This document shows positions 37,818 through 46,090 of a stretch of 64,000 nt of DNA, piece by piece. The DNA is from Synechococcus sp. WH 7803 (GTDB taxonomy: Bacteria > Cyanobacteriota > Cyanobacteriia > PCC-6307 > Cyanobiaceae), in contig CT971583.1 in NCBI GenBank assembly GCA_000063505.1, positions 1,829,918 to 1,893,917 of the forward strand, read 5' to 3'. Position 1 is the stretch's first letter; each line of letters opens with the position of its first letter. Below the pieces are notes generated by a model. The model was not told where the DNA came from. It searched no databases and worked only from the letters and a program-made list of their open reading frames with translations. Position numbers and translations under genes: made by a program.

Positions 37818-38978
37818 ATGACTGTCCCCCCCGCCCGCCGCCGACGACTGCGCACCTGGGCACCATCCCTGGATGGCGCAAGCCTGCACCCCGTGCTGGC
37901 GTCGGAGGCAGAGACGGTTGCAGGCCCAGCCCTGGTGGATCTGGCCAGCAATGACTACCTCGGGCTGAGCCGCCATCCGGCAGTGATCGCCGCGGCCGAA
38001 GACGAATTGCGGCGCAGTGGGGTCGGCGCCGGTGGATCCAGGCTGGTCACAGGCAGCCGGCCCGTCCATGACCGCCTGGAGACGGCTCTGGCCCGGTGGC
38101 TCCAACGCGACAGGGTGTTTCTGTTCCCAAGCGGATTTCAAGCCAATCTCGCCGCAGTCCTGGCCCTGGCCAACCGCCACACCACCGTGCTGGCCGATCG
38201 CTTGATCCACCATTCACTGCTGGTGGGAGTCCAGGCCAGCGGAGCCCAGCTGAAGCGCTTCGCCCACAACGATCTCGACGCCTTGCGCCAGACACTGCAG
38301 GCGTGCCGCAGCCAGCGCCCGGACGCAGCCCTGGTGGTGATCAGCGAAAGCCTGTTCAGCATGGAGGGCACCAGCCCGGATGTGCCGGCCCTCGCCGCAC
38401 TCTGCAAGACCTACAGCGCCCGCCTGCTTCTGGATGAAGCCCATGCGCTCGGGGTCCTCGGAGATAAGGGACGAGGGCTCGGCCTGGGCGTGGAAGGCAT
38501 CGCCCTGATCAGTGGCACCTTTGGCAAAGCCTTCGGAAGCGGTGGCGCCTTCCTCGCCTGCGATCGAGAGCAGGCCGATGCTCTTCTGCAAACCAGCGGA
38601 GCCTTCCGTTACACCACAGCCCTGGCACCACCCCTGGCAGCCGCCGCGTTAGCCGCTCTGGACCTTCTGACCACGCATCCCTGCTGGGGATCCGACCTGG
38701 TGAAACAATGCCATCGCTGGAGAGATCGCCTGGCAGCCCAGGGCTGGGCCCGCCCTGCCGGACTTGGGCCGATCCTGCCGCTGCTGGTGGGGGAGGATCA
38801 GCCAGCCCTGGAGTACCAGCAGCGGCTGGAGGCGGCAGGGGTTCTCACGGTTGCCATCCGCCCGCCAACCGTTCCGGAGGGAACAGCCCGGCTGCGCTTG
38901 GTGCTGCATCGCGGCCAATCCGATCAGGCCCTGCATGCCTTGGAGACGTCCCTTGGGCCCGGCCCTCTCCGCTCATGA
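37818..38978 (+). CDS. bioF: 8-amino-7-oxononanoate synthase
   Basis: About 386 aa from the ATG at 37818; a GTG at 37809 is also in frame. This PLP enzyme condenses pimeloyl-ACP with alanine in the first step of biotin ring assembly. Motifs: DLASNDYLGLSRHP, GAGGSRLVTGSRPVHDRLE, the PLP-Asp region RLLLDEAHALGVLGDKG, and the Schiff-base Lys in SGTFGKAFGSGGAFLAC. It heads a six-gene biotin run; its stop overlaps the next start as ATGA. Confidence 0.96.
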   Translation: MTVPPARRRRLRTWAPSLDGASLHPVLASEAETVAGPALVDLASNDYLGLSRHPAVIAAAEDELRRSGVGAGGSRLVTGSRPVHDRLETALARWLQRDRVFLFPSGFQANLAAVLALANRHTTVLADRLIHHSLLVGVQASGAQLKRFAHNDLDALRQTLQACRSQRPDAALVVISESLFSMEGTSPDVPALAALCKTYSARLLLDEAHALGVLGDKGRGLGLGVEGIALISGTFGKAFGSGGAFLACDREQADALLQTSGAFRYTTALAPPLAAAALAALDLLTTHPCWGSDLVKQCHRWRDRLAAQGWARPAGLGPILPLLVGEDQPALEYQQRLEAAGVLTVAIRPPTVPEGTARLRLVLHRGQSDQALHALETSLGPGPLRS

Positions 38979-39721
38979 ATCAGATCATCGCGATGCATGG
39001 CTGGAGCTCGGATGCTGCCGTCTGGGCCCCCTGGGAGCGCGCCTTCCAAGCGCATGGATGGCACTGGATCAGTGGAGAACGTGGCTATGGCAGCCGCAGT
39101 CCTTACGCGCCTGTCTGGAGTGAGCAATCCGATCCTGCGGCGCCGCAGCGACGGGCGGTGATCGCCCACTCCCTTGGACCGCACCTGCTGGAGGCCACCG
39201 TGCTGGCCCAGGCCACAGATGTTGTCTTCCTGGCCAGCTTCGGGCGTTTTGTTCCTGAAGGACGGCAGGGCCGTGCGCTGCGGGCTGGGCTTGAAGGGAT
39301 GAGAAGCGCCATCGGTGGTCCGGGCGAAGCCACGATGCTGCACACATTCCTGCAACGCGCTGCCGCCCCCACAGATGTCAGCGCGCTGCCACCGGGTCCG
39401 GGAACGCAGGGCCTGACAACTGAAGGGCGGGAGCGGCTGCGAGCCGATCTCGAGCGCCTGATCGCCACCACGGGGCTGCCACCAGGGCTGCCCGCCAGCG
39501 CCCGCGTGCTGATCGTGGAGGCGGGCTCCGACGCCATCGTGGCGCCAGAAGCGAGCCGATGCCTGCACCAAGAACTCGGCAACCTGCTTGAGCACGCTCC
39601 CGAGCACTGGTGTCTCCCCAACGTGGGCCATGCCCTGCTGGTGCCTCACTTGCTGACGCAAGTCAGAGAGTGGCTGGGCCAAGACCAGTGGCTGGGCCAC
39701 GACATCGGGCAGCCCTCGTGA
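38975..39721 (+). CDS. bioK: Pimeloyl-ACP methyl ester esterase, BioK-like
   Basis: A 248-aa alpha/beta hydrolase that should release pimeloyl-ACP from its methyl ester, ending the disguised fatty-acid route to pimelate. The oxyanion segment is IIAMHGWSSDAAVW, the nucleophile elbow is VIAHSLGPHLLEA (Ala replaces the first Gly of GxSxG), an acidic residue lies in VEAGSDAIVAPEAS and the His in PNVGHALLVPHLL. It sits between bioF and bioC with four-base overlaps on both sides, the place where picocyanobacteria carry bioK instead of bioH. The exact family (BioK rather than BioG or BioH) is from context and memory. Confidence 0.82.
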   Translation: MNQIIAMHGWSSDAAVWAPWERAFQAHGWHWISGERGYGSRSPYAPVWSEQSDPAAPQRRAVIAHSLGPHLLEATVLAQATDVVFLASFGRFVPEGRQGRALRAGLEGMRSAIGGPGEATMLHTFLQRAAAPTDVSALPPGPGTQGLTTEGRERLRADLERLIATTGLPPGLPASARVLIVEAGSDAIVAPEASRCLHQELGNLLEHAPEHWCLPNVGHALLVPHLLTQVREWLGQDQWLGHDIGQPS

Positions 39722-40476
39722 AACCAACCGCCTGGCAAGAGCGCGTTCTGCGCGGATTCGATCGCGCTGCTGAACGGTATGACCGCTTAACGCGACTGCA
39801 ACGCTCAGTGGCCTGGCGGATGGCGCAACTCTGTCGGCGGGAAGGACTCTCCGACGGGCTCTGGGTTGATCTAGGGAGCGGAACCGGTCATCTCGCCAAA
39901 GCTCTGGAAGAACTCCACCCCGGCCGCAGCGTGCTGCGCGTCGATGGCAGTCGGGCGATGCTGAGCGGTCATCCTGACCATGCCGAGGTGTTGCACTGGG
40001 ATCTCGCGGCGGAGCTGCCGGTCTGGAGTGAAGCGCCAACCCTCTTGGCCTCGAGCTTCTGCTTGCACTGGCTGCCGAACCCACAACGCGTGCTGCAACA
40101 GTGGGTTCGGCGGTTGTCCCCCGCTGGGCTCCTGGCCGTTGCTCTCCCGGTGGACGGATGCTTCCCCCAGTGGCAGGAAAGCGCCAGGCGCTGCGGGGTG
40201 CGCTGCACCGCTCTGCCATTCCCGTCCAGTGACGATTTACTGAAAACGATCCCGGCCCAGCAACTGCGCATGACGCGCCGGGTGACTTACACCGTGACCT
40301 CACCGAGCCTGCCGCTCCTGCTCAAACCGATGCGCCGGATCGGAGCTGGCACCAGCCCGCAAGCCCCCCTAGCGCTGCGGGACTGGCGTCGTCTCCAGAC
40401 AAACTGGAGCGACCGCCGGAACGACGGCCAGCTCAGACTCACCTGGGTGATCCAATTACTGCTGATTCGCGGATGA
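39718..40476 (+). CDS. bioC: Malonyl-ACP O-methyltransferase
   Basis: A 252-aa SAM-dependent enzyme that methylates malonyl-ACP so that fatty-acid enzymes extend it to a pimeloyl chain. The start is a GTG that overlaps the bioK stop (GTGA). The typical N-terminus FDRAAERYDRLTRLQRSVAW precedes the SAM motif VDLGSGTGHLAKAL; later come LHWLPNPQRVLQQW and an ALP segment. The C-terminus is basic. It overlaps bioD by four bases. Confidence 0.92.
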   Translation: MKPTAWQERVLRGFDRAAERYDRLTRLQRSVAWRMAQLCRREGLSDGLWVDLGSGTGHLAKALEELHPGRSVLRVDGSRAMLSGHPDHAEVLHWDLAAELPVWSEAPTLLASSFCLHWLPNPQRVLQQWVRRLSPAGLLAVALPVDGCFPQWQESARRCGVRCTALPFPSSDDLLKTIPAQQLRMTRRVTYTVTSPSLPLLLKPMRRIGAGTSPQAPLALRDWRRLQTNWSDRRNDGQLRLTWVIQLLLIRG

Positions 40477-41141
40477 ATCCAAGGTCTGATCCTCTCCGGC
40501 TCGTGGTCTGCGGCACAGATACCGACGTCGGGAAAACGGTCGTGAGTGCATGGCTGGTTCAGGGGCTGGAGGCGATGTACTGGAAGCCAGTGCAGAGCGG
40601 ACTGGAGGGAGGGGGCGATCGTCAGAGGGTGATCGATCTTTTGCAGCTACCGGAACACCGCTGGATTCCAGAGACCTACGCCTTCCACGCTGCCGTCTCA
40701 CCCCATTGGGCGGCGGAGCTTGAGAACAGGGTCCTCGAGCCGCGGCGGCTCCAGTTGCCCCCCAGCGGAACCACCCCGTTGGTGGTGGAGACGGCCGGAG
40801 GCCTGCACGTGCCGCTCACCCGCACCTGGAGACAGATCGACCAGCTGCAGCGCTGGAATCTCCCGGTGGTCTTGGTGTGCCGCAGCGGACTGGGCACGCT
40901 CAATCACACGCTCCTGAGTCTTGAGGCCTTGGCAAGCCGAGGCATTCCCGTGCTCGGGCTGATCCTCAATGGCCCCTTGCATGCCGACAACCCTCGAACC
41001 CTGGAGGATCTCGGAGGGGTTCCGGTGCTGGCAGAACTGCCTCCCCTGGACCCTCTCAGCGCAGCAACACTCAGCGCTGCGTGGCAGAAGCAGAAGCTGG
41101 GCCTTAAGTTCAGGGCCTTGATGCACCGCCCGGATCACTGA
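40473..41141 (+). CDS. bioD: Dethiobiotin synthetase
   Basis: A 222-aa ATP-dependent carboxylase that closes the ureido ring of dethiobiotin. The P-loop is GTDTDVGKTVVSAWLVQG; YWKPVQSGLEGGGD holds the catalytic Lys; VVETAGGLHVPLTRT matches the Glu-Thr-Ala-Gly-Gly motif. It overlaps bioC by four bases, and its last base is the first base of the 51-aa gene. BioB, the final enzyme, is not in this window. Confidence 0.95.
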   Translation: MNPRSDPLRLVVCGTDTDVGKTVVSAWLVQGLEAMYWKPVQSGLEGGGDRQRVIDLLQLPEHRWIPETYAFHAAVSPHWAAELENRVLEPRRLQLPPSGTTPLVVETAGGLHVPLTRTWRQIDQLQRWNLPVVLVCRSGLGTLNHTLLSLEALASRGIPVLGLILNGPLHADNPRTLEDLGGVPVLAELPPLDPLSAATLSAAWQKQKLGLKFRALMHRPDH

Positions 41142-41296
41142 TGACCAGCCGACAGACCTGGGCCACCGTGGCCGTCGTCCTGCTGTGTGGGGGCATCCTT
41201 GTGCTCTTCACCGATGTCGAGGTTCAGCTGGTGCGCTGGTTCAACTGCGGCCCAATCGCGACCCAGGGAGAGCGCGACAGCGACGTTTGCCGCTGA
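41141..41296 (+). CDS. 51-aa membrane peptide in the biotin operon
   Basis: Fifty-one codons start MTSRQTWATVAVVLLCGGIL, with one hydrophobic helix (about residues 7-24), then an acidic turn (FTDVEVQLVRWFNCGPIA) and a polar tail ending DSDVCR. Two Cys (FNCGP and DVCR) are in the tail, which would face the lumen or periplasm if the Arg-rich start stays inside. The ATG shares one base with the bioD stop (TGATG), so it is coupled to the operon. I do not recognise a family. Confidence 0.62.
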   Translation: MTSRQTWATVAVVLLCGGILVLFTDVEVQLVRWFNCGPIATQGERDSDVCR

Positions 41297-41312
41297 ACAC
41301 CGTCGCTCAGGA

Positions 41313-41630
41313 TCAACCCATTGGCCTGGAGCGAATCGGACAACGGCCCAGCATCAGCGCAACGTGACGCACCGCCATGGTCAGAGGCCACCCCTGGCGC
41401 AGCTGTTCGTGGATCTGCTCCACCTGGGAGGGCGACCATCCGCGCATCTCGAGGCGCGTCTTGATCGAAGGCCAACCCCCTTCAAAAAAAATGCTGCGAC
41501 AGCCCTCGCTGCCTTGCTGGCATCGGGGCTGGGAGGACGCGGGTTCCACGAACCGTCGAGAGCGGGACTGCCCGTGACGGCGGCTGGCTTCTGTGAAGGC
41601 CATCGATGCACGAACCCGACTAGAGCTCAT
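41313..41630 (-). CDS. Hypothetical protein between bioD and bioA
   Basis: An opposite-strand frame of up to 105 aa. The first 45 residues are Arg/Ser-rich and look non-coding, but the C-terminal half reads like a small helical domain: WPSIKTRLEMRGWSPSQVEQ and IHEQLRQGWPLTMAVRHVAL. The first ATG (41630) overlaps the bioA ATG on the other strand, so a later start such as the ATG at 41603, or one still further in, is more likely. I do not recognise a family. Confidence 0.45.
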   Translation of the reverse strand: MSSSRVRASMAFTEASRRHGQSRSRRFVEPASSQPRCQQGSEGCRSIFFEGGWPSIKTRLEMRGWSPSQVEQIHEQLRQGWPLTMAVRHVALMLGRCPIRSRPMG

Positions 41631-42945
41631 GATGACAACTGGCTGTCATGCGTGCCCAGTGTCACGGAACCACCACCCCAACCTCTGGCCACCCTTCACA
41701 TCCATCACCACCACACCGCCACTCGAGCAGGTGGTGCGAGGCGAAGGGGCGTTGCTCCACCGTGCCGAAGGGGGGCCCTTGATCGATGGGATCAGCAGCT
41801 GGTGGGTCACGCTGCACGGCCATGCGCACCCGGTGGTGGCGGCAGCCATCGCCGAGCAGGCGGCCACGCTGGAGCAGGTGATCTTTGCGGAATTCACCCA
41901 TCCCCAGGCCGAGCGGCTCGCCCAGCGACTGGCCCAGCACACGCATCTCGATCGCGTGTTCTTCTCAGATAACGGATCCACGGCGGTGGAAGTGGCTCTG
42001 AAAACCGCGGTGCAGTGGTGGCACAACCGCGGAGAGCCCCGGCAGCAATTGATCGCTTTTGATGGGGCTTATCACGGCGACACCTTCGGCGCGATGGCCG
42101 TTGGCGCTCGCAGCCTGTTCAGCGAGCCCTTCGATCCGCTTCTGTTCCCCGTTGCGCGGGTGCCCTGGCCGCACACGCACTGGGACGACGCCACGGTGGA
42201 CCAACGCGAACAGGAGGCCTTGAGTGCCCTGGAGCAAGCGCTGAAGACCCCAACAGCAGCTGTGATCCTGGAACCGCTGGTCCAGGGAGCCGGAGGGATG
42301 CGTATGGTCCGTCCTGCGTTTTTGCAAGCTGTGGAACAGCAGGTTCGGCAGGCCGGCAGTTTGCTGATCGCCGATGAGGTGCTGGCAGGCTTCGGTCGCT
42401 GTGGCACCCTGCTGGCATCCCAGCGCGCAGGGATCCATCCCGACCTGGTCGCGCTCTCCAAGGGATTAACCGCCGGATTCCTGCCGATGGGGATCACGAT
42501 GGCCCGAGAGTCGATCTTCGCGGAATTCCTGGGGAGCGATCCCACCCGAACCCTTTGGCATGGCCACAGCTTCACGGCCAATCCATTGGGCTGTGCCGCC
42601 GCTAATGCCAGTCTCGACCTGCTGGAAGCCGAGCCTGAAAACTACCAGCGCTTTGAAGAGAGGCATCAGCCCCGCCTGGAACGTCTGGCCCGCCACCCCA
42701 AAGTTCAACGGCCGAGGTTGTGCGGCACGATCGCAGCGTTCGACCTGGTCACAGACAGCGCCGAGGGGTACCTCAATCCCGCAGGCAAAATCCTGCGCAG
42801 CCTGGTGCGCGAGCACGGAGTGCTGATTCGCCCTTTAGGAGATGTGGTGTATCTCCTTCCTCCGCTGTGCATCAGCGATGCTCAGCTGGATCAGTGCTAC
42901 GACGCCATCGAAACCGGATTGGACGCGCTCAGGGACCAAGCCTGA
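41629..42945 (+). CDS. bioA: Adenosylmethionine-8-amino-7-oxononanoate aminotransferase
   Basis: About 438 aa. This PLP transaminase makes 7,8-diaminopelargonate from KAPA with SAM as amino donor. NHHPNLWPPFTSI and ISSWWVTLHGHAHPVV form the N-terminal substrate site; FFSDNGSTAVEVALKTAVQW and IAFDGAYHGDTFGAMAV are conserved; the PLP Lys is in LVALSKGLTAGFLPMGITM. Two ATGs at 41629 and 41632 and a GTG at 41593 are possible starts. It is separated from the rest of the bio operon by about 330 bases that hold an opposite-strand frame. Confidence 0.95.
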   Translation: MMTTGCHACPVSRNHHPNLWPPFTSITTTPPLEQVVRGEGALLHRAEGGPLIDGISSWWVTLHGHAHPVVAAAIAEQAATLEQVIFAEFTHPQAERLAQRLAQHTHLDRVFFSDNGSTAVEVALKTAVQWWHNRGEPRQQLIAFDGAYHGDTFGAMAVGARSLFSEPFDPLLFPVARVPWPHTHWDDATVDQREQEALSALEQALKTPTAAVILEPLVQGAGGMRMVRPAFLQAVEQQVRQAGSLLIADEVLAGFGRCGTLLASQRAGIHPDLVALSKGLTAGFLPMGITMARESIFAEFLGSDPTRTLWHGHSFTANPLGCAAANASLDLLEAEPENYQRFEERHQPRLERLARHPKVQRPRLCGTIAAFDLVTDSAEGYLNPAGKILRSLVREHGVLIRPLGDVVYLLPPLCISDAQLDQCYDAIETGLDALRDQA

Positions 42946-43195
42946 GGGCTGCTTCCACATCCTCCCGGGACAGTCCATAGGGGAATGAGCAGGATTTCAG
43001 GGGCTGGCAGGACGTCCAGGTCACGCCCAGGTCCTCCTGGGCCAAACGCAAGCGAGCGCTCCATTCAGGCTGATCCCAGATCCAGTCGCAGGGATCACTG
43101 TCACTGCGCCCTGCGCCCAAACTCTGCAGCCATTCCTCAAGAGCCCGCAATGAGTGCTGGTTCAGGGGAGTTTCTGGCGGAGGAAGCGGTGCCAT
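42929..43195 (-). CDS. DUF3143 family protein
   Basis: An 88-aa protein starting MAPLPPPETPLNQHSLRALE, with WLQSLGAGRSDSDPCDWIWD, then WSARLRLAQEDLGVTWTSC and the C-terminal YGLSREDVEAALRLGP. This is the DUF3143 pattern of cyanobacteria; the function is unknown. The start lies inside the J-domain gene, which it overlaps by 59 bases in another frame, and the stop overlaps the end of bioA by 17 bases. The open frame continues upstream but that part is a shadow of the J-domain gene. Confidence 0.8.
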   Translation of the reverse strand: MAPLPPPETPLNQHSLRALEEWLQSLGAGRSDSDPCDWIWDQPEWSARLRLAQEDLGVTWTSCQPLKSCSFPYGLSREDVEAALRLGP

Positions 43196-43667
43196 CAAAA
43201 CCACCAGGATTGCCGTCAATGATTCGAGTCTGCTCTTCCACCAGCCAACTCGGTTGCACCTGAAGCGCCAGACCCCGATTCCAGGCCACTCCGACCCCCA
43301 AGAGCAGGCAAAGCAACAACGCCCCTGCGAGCAGAAGCAATGACGTCCATTCCCCACCGGACAGGGGTCGACGCTGGCCGATCGCACTGGGCACCGGCAA
43401 GGAGGCCTGCATGGCGGCCACTGGCGTGGCCTTCCGCTCCTCTAAGGCCGCGTCGTAGAGACGTCGCAGGCGTGGATCAGCCAATTGCTCATAGGCCTCC
43501 CTGAGCAGGCGAAATTGTCTGGCGGCATCCTGGGCCGGCAGACGGGTTGTATCCGGATGCACAGCCTTGCTGAGCCTGCGGAAGGCCTGCCGCAACATTT
43601 CGCTATCGGCACCCTTGGGAACACCAAGGCGCTCGTAATGGCTGAGATCTTGAACCGAGGGTGGCAT
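43137..43667 (-). CDS. J-domain (DnaJ-like) membrane protein
   Basis: About 176 aa from the ATG at 43667 (MPPSVQDLSHYERLGV); an ATG at 43691 is also possible. The N-terminal J domain has the HPD tripeptide in LSKAVHPDTTRLPAQDAARQ, so it should stimulate an Hsp70. A single membrane helix, LLLLAGALLLCLLLGVGVAW, follows at about residue 110, then a tail of about 50 residues. This J-plus-helix plan is common in cyanobacteria. It overlaps the DUF3143 gene and is divergent from rsmG. Confidence 0.87.
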   Translation of the reverse strand: MPPSVQDLSHYERLGVPKGADSEMLRQAFRRLSKAVHPDTTRLPAQDAARQFRLLREAYEQLADPRLRRLYDAALEERKATPVAAMQASLPVPSAIGQRRPLSGGEWTSLLLLAGALLLCLLLGVGVAWNRGLALQVQPSWLVEEQTRIIDGNPGGFDGTASSARNSPEPALIAGS

Positions 43668-43727
43668 GCGGTGGGCTGAGTCCCCGGGCACGCAGACACT
43701 CTAGAAAGGAGAGAGGGGAAGGCCGTT

Positions 43728-44492
43728 ATGCCTGAGTCAACGCCGTTCGCTGCCCCAGGGCCGGAGCTCTGGTCCAGGCTGGGCTGGACGCCTGACGCAG
43801 GGCAACGCGAGCAACTGATCACTCTCCAGGAGTTGCTGCGCGACTGGAACACGCGGGTGAACCTCACCCGACTTGTGGAGGGGGAAGACTTCTGGGTCAC
43901 CCAGGTGCTGGATAGTCTCTGGCCTCTCAAACCCGAACTGGACACGGCAGACACTCCTCGTCGTTGCATTGATGTCGGCACGGGCGGCGGATTCCCTGGT
44001 CTCGCTGTCGCCATTGCTCTCCCGGGGGCAGAACTGACCCTGGTGGATTCTGTGAGCCGCAAAACGGCAGCGGTGGCAGCCATGGCCCGTTCACTCGGAA
44101 TGGCAGATCGGGTCAGTGTCCGCACGGAACGGGTGGAACGAACCGGTCAGGACCCCCGATGCAGAGGCCAATTTGATCTGGCGTTGGCCCGGGCCGTGGC
44201 CTCGGCTCCTGTCGTGGCCGAATACCTGGTTCCACTCCTGCACACCAACGGGCAGGCCCTGCTCTATCGAGGGCGTTGGCAACAGGAGGACCAGCGGGAT
44301 TTGGATCCTGCTCTTGCCTTGCTGAAAGCGAAAACGGTCGCGATTGAGCGCTGTGAGCTGCCATCGGCGCGCGGCCCCCGCACCGTGATCCGGGTGATGC
44401 CCGAACAGCCGACGCCGCACCTCTACCCGCGTGCCGTTGGCATTCCCAGCAAACAGCCTTTGGGCATTCAGGCTGACGACAACCGCTCCTGA
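43728..44492 (+). CDS. rsmG: 16S rRNA (guanine-527 N7)-methyltransferase
   Basis: A 254-aa enzyme of the GidB family. It has [20 protein letters not shown], the SAM-binding motif [20 protein letters not shown], and [20 protein letters not shown]. The C-terminal [19 protein letters not shown] is typical of the cyanobacterial protein. It methylates G527 in the decoding region of the small subunit. Its last 25 bases overlap the convergent aldo/keto reductase gene. Confidence 0.94.
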   Translation: MPESTPFAAPGPELWSRLGWTPDAGQREQLITLQELLRDWNTRVNLTRLVEGEDFWVTQVLDSLWPLKPELDTADTPRRCIDVGTGGGFPGLAVAIALPGAELTLVDSVSRKTAAVAAMARSLGMADRVSVRTERVERTGQDPRCRGQFDLALARAVASAPVVAEYLVPLLHTNGQALLYRGRWQQEDQRDLDPALALLKAKTVAIERCELPSARGPRTVIRVMPEQPTPHLYPRAVGIPSKQPLGIQADDNRS

Positions 44493-45679
44493 CGGTCACC
44501 TCCCACCCGCTCGCGCAGATCGCGCAGTCGCGCGGGGATGGAGGTCCGCCACGGACTCGCGCCCAGGGCCGCATCAAGTTCTTCCTCACTCACGTCGCGA
44601 TCAAGGGCGTCAGCATTGGCACCGGGGAACCAGTGTCCAGCCCTGCCCAAGAGGCCATAACGGGCCCGGGCATAGCCATCCAGGCCCCAGGCCTCCACAA
44701 GATTGTGAAGCCAGAGCAGCACGGGCAGATTGATGTCCCCGGGGGTGGTTTGCCAATCGGGAAGCCCCTGCCGCCAACTGTTCAGCCAGTCGGCCCCGAG
44801 GGCCTCCAACTCGGCCTGATGCAAACGGGCCTCGATGGGGCTCACCAAAGCCTGAGCGTGATCCAGTCGACTGACAGCCTCCAGATGCAGGTCGAGATCT
44901 TCAGGGCGGGCCGCACCCACGCTGAGGGTGTGAACACGCGCATCGCGCAGACAGAACAGATCGTTGAAGACGATGGGATGAAGAGGGTCGGTCAGCGCGA
45001 CCAGCCGTTGCGCCGGTGTGTGCAGATGGCCACCTTTGTCTGTGGGGCTGATGATGAACACGCCCATGTCGTGGCGATGCGCAGCGGCAATCGCCGGCTC
45101 ATTGTCCTGACGGATGAAGTACCAGTGCAGGTTCACGTAATCGAACGCATCGGTCTCAATCGCTTCAACAATCACATCGGTGTCCCCATGGGTGGAAAAG
45201 CCGACATGGCCGATGCGCCCTGATTGCTGCCAACGCCGCACCACCTCCAGGCAGCCTCCTGGCCTGATCGTCTGCACGAGGTGGTCGCGTCGGTTGATGC
45301 CATGGATGGCGAGCAGGTCCACGCGCTGCACACCCAACCGCTGCATGCTGAGCTCCAACTCCGCCTCAAACAGGGCAGGGTCCTGTTGAGGCGGAACTTT
45401 GGTTTGAAGAATGCGGCCTGGGTCAGGACAGTCAGGCATGGCCCAGCCCAGCTGCCGCTCCGAACTTCCGTAATGCCGTGCTGTTTCGATGTGACGAAAA
45501 CCAAGCGCAACAGCACGTTCGAGGGTGCGCTGCAGCAACTGTTGGGACTGGGCCGTGATCGCCTTCGCTTCAAGATCACTCCAGCTCTGCTGAAAGCGCA
45601 TTCCTCCGAGGGAGAGAACCGGCATCGAGAGCTCGGTCCGTCCAAAGCGGCGTGTGGGAAGAGTGGTCACACGCCTCAA
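44468..45679 (-). CDS. Aldo/keto reductase
   Basis: About 403 aa, an NADPH-type reductase with a TIM-barrel domain and a C-terminal helical extension. The catalytic Tyr lies in [19 protein letters not shown], where the usual Asp of DTA is Glu; [20 protein letters not shown] and [20 protein letters not shown] follow the family pattern. The extension (about residues 290-400) resembles that of relatives that bind an Fe-S cluster, but no Cys group is present there. The TTG start overlaps the ferredoxin stop (TTGA), so it is coupled to the DUF2997-Ycf35-ferredoxin run. Substrate unknown. Confidence 0.85.
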   Translation of the reverse strand: MRRVTTLPTRRFGRTELSMPVLSLGGMRFQQSWSDLEAKAITAQSQQLLQRTLERAVALGFRHIETARHYGSSERQLGWAMPDCPDPGRILQTKVPPQQDPALFEAELELSMQRLGVQRVDLLAIHGINRRDHLVQTIRPGGCLEVVRRWQQSGRIGHVGFSTHGDTDVIVEAIETDAFDYVNLHWYFIRQDNEPAIAAAHRHDMGVFIISPTDKGGHLHTPAQRLVALTDPLHPIVFNDLFCLRDARVHTLSVGAARPEDLDLHLEAVSRLDHAQALVSPIEARLHQAELEALGADWLNSWRQGLPDWQTTPGDINLPVLLWLHNLVEAWGLDGYARARYGLLGRAGHWFPGANADALDRDVSEEELDAALGASPWRTSIPARLRDLRERVGGDRQERLSSA

Positions 45680-46074
45680 TCCGAAGACGTGGCACGGGGC
45701 AACTGCCGCCGCGGCCTTGCCGGTGATGGCAACCCGAGGGGGAGCAGTTCCTGGGCGTCGAGCTGCCGCCTCAGCGCGGGTAACTCATCGAATTGCACCC
45801 AATGAATGCAGTCCACTGGACAGGTTTCGATTGCTTCCTGAATCCGTTCACTGCTGTCACCGTCCTGACGAATGGCACGGGAGCGGCCCAGGTTGGGTTC
45901 GATTGCGAAGGTATTGGTGGCCACGTGGGCGCAGTAGCGACAGCCGATGCACACGGCCTCATCAACCCAAACTGCACGCTCTCGGAGTGCCCCGCCAAGC
46001 ACGGGCTCACATCCCGACACAGCGGGCTGATCAAGGGAGGACGCGGCATAGGCCGCTGCAGCAGGATCCTTCAC
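45676..46074 (-). CDS. 4Fe-4S ferredoxin
   Basis: About 132 aa from a GTG at 46074, 16 bases after the Ycf35 stop; the frame is open further upstream but that part is a shadow of Ycf35. One bacterial-type cluster motif is seen: Cys42, Cys45 and Cys48 in AVCIGCRYCAHVATNTF and Cys85 before Pro in EAIETCPVDCIHWVQFDE. The spacing between the two parts is long, as in the plastid-type DnaJ-ferredoxin proteins. It should carry electrons at low potential. It is coupled to Ycf35 and the aldo/keto reductase by position. Confidence 0.85.
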   Translation of the reverse strand: MKDPAAAAYAASSLDQPAVSGCEPVLGGALRERAVWVDEAVCIGCRYCAHVATNTFAIEPNLGRSRAIRQDGDSSERIQEAIETCPVDCIHWVQFDELPALRRQLDAQELLPLGLPSPARPRRQLPRATSSD

Positions 46075-46090
46075 GCTGGAGCAAGCCGAC

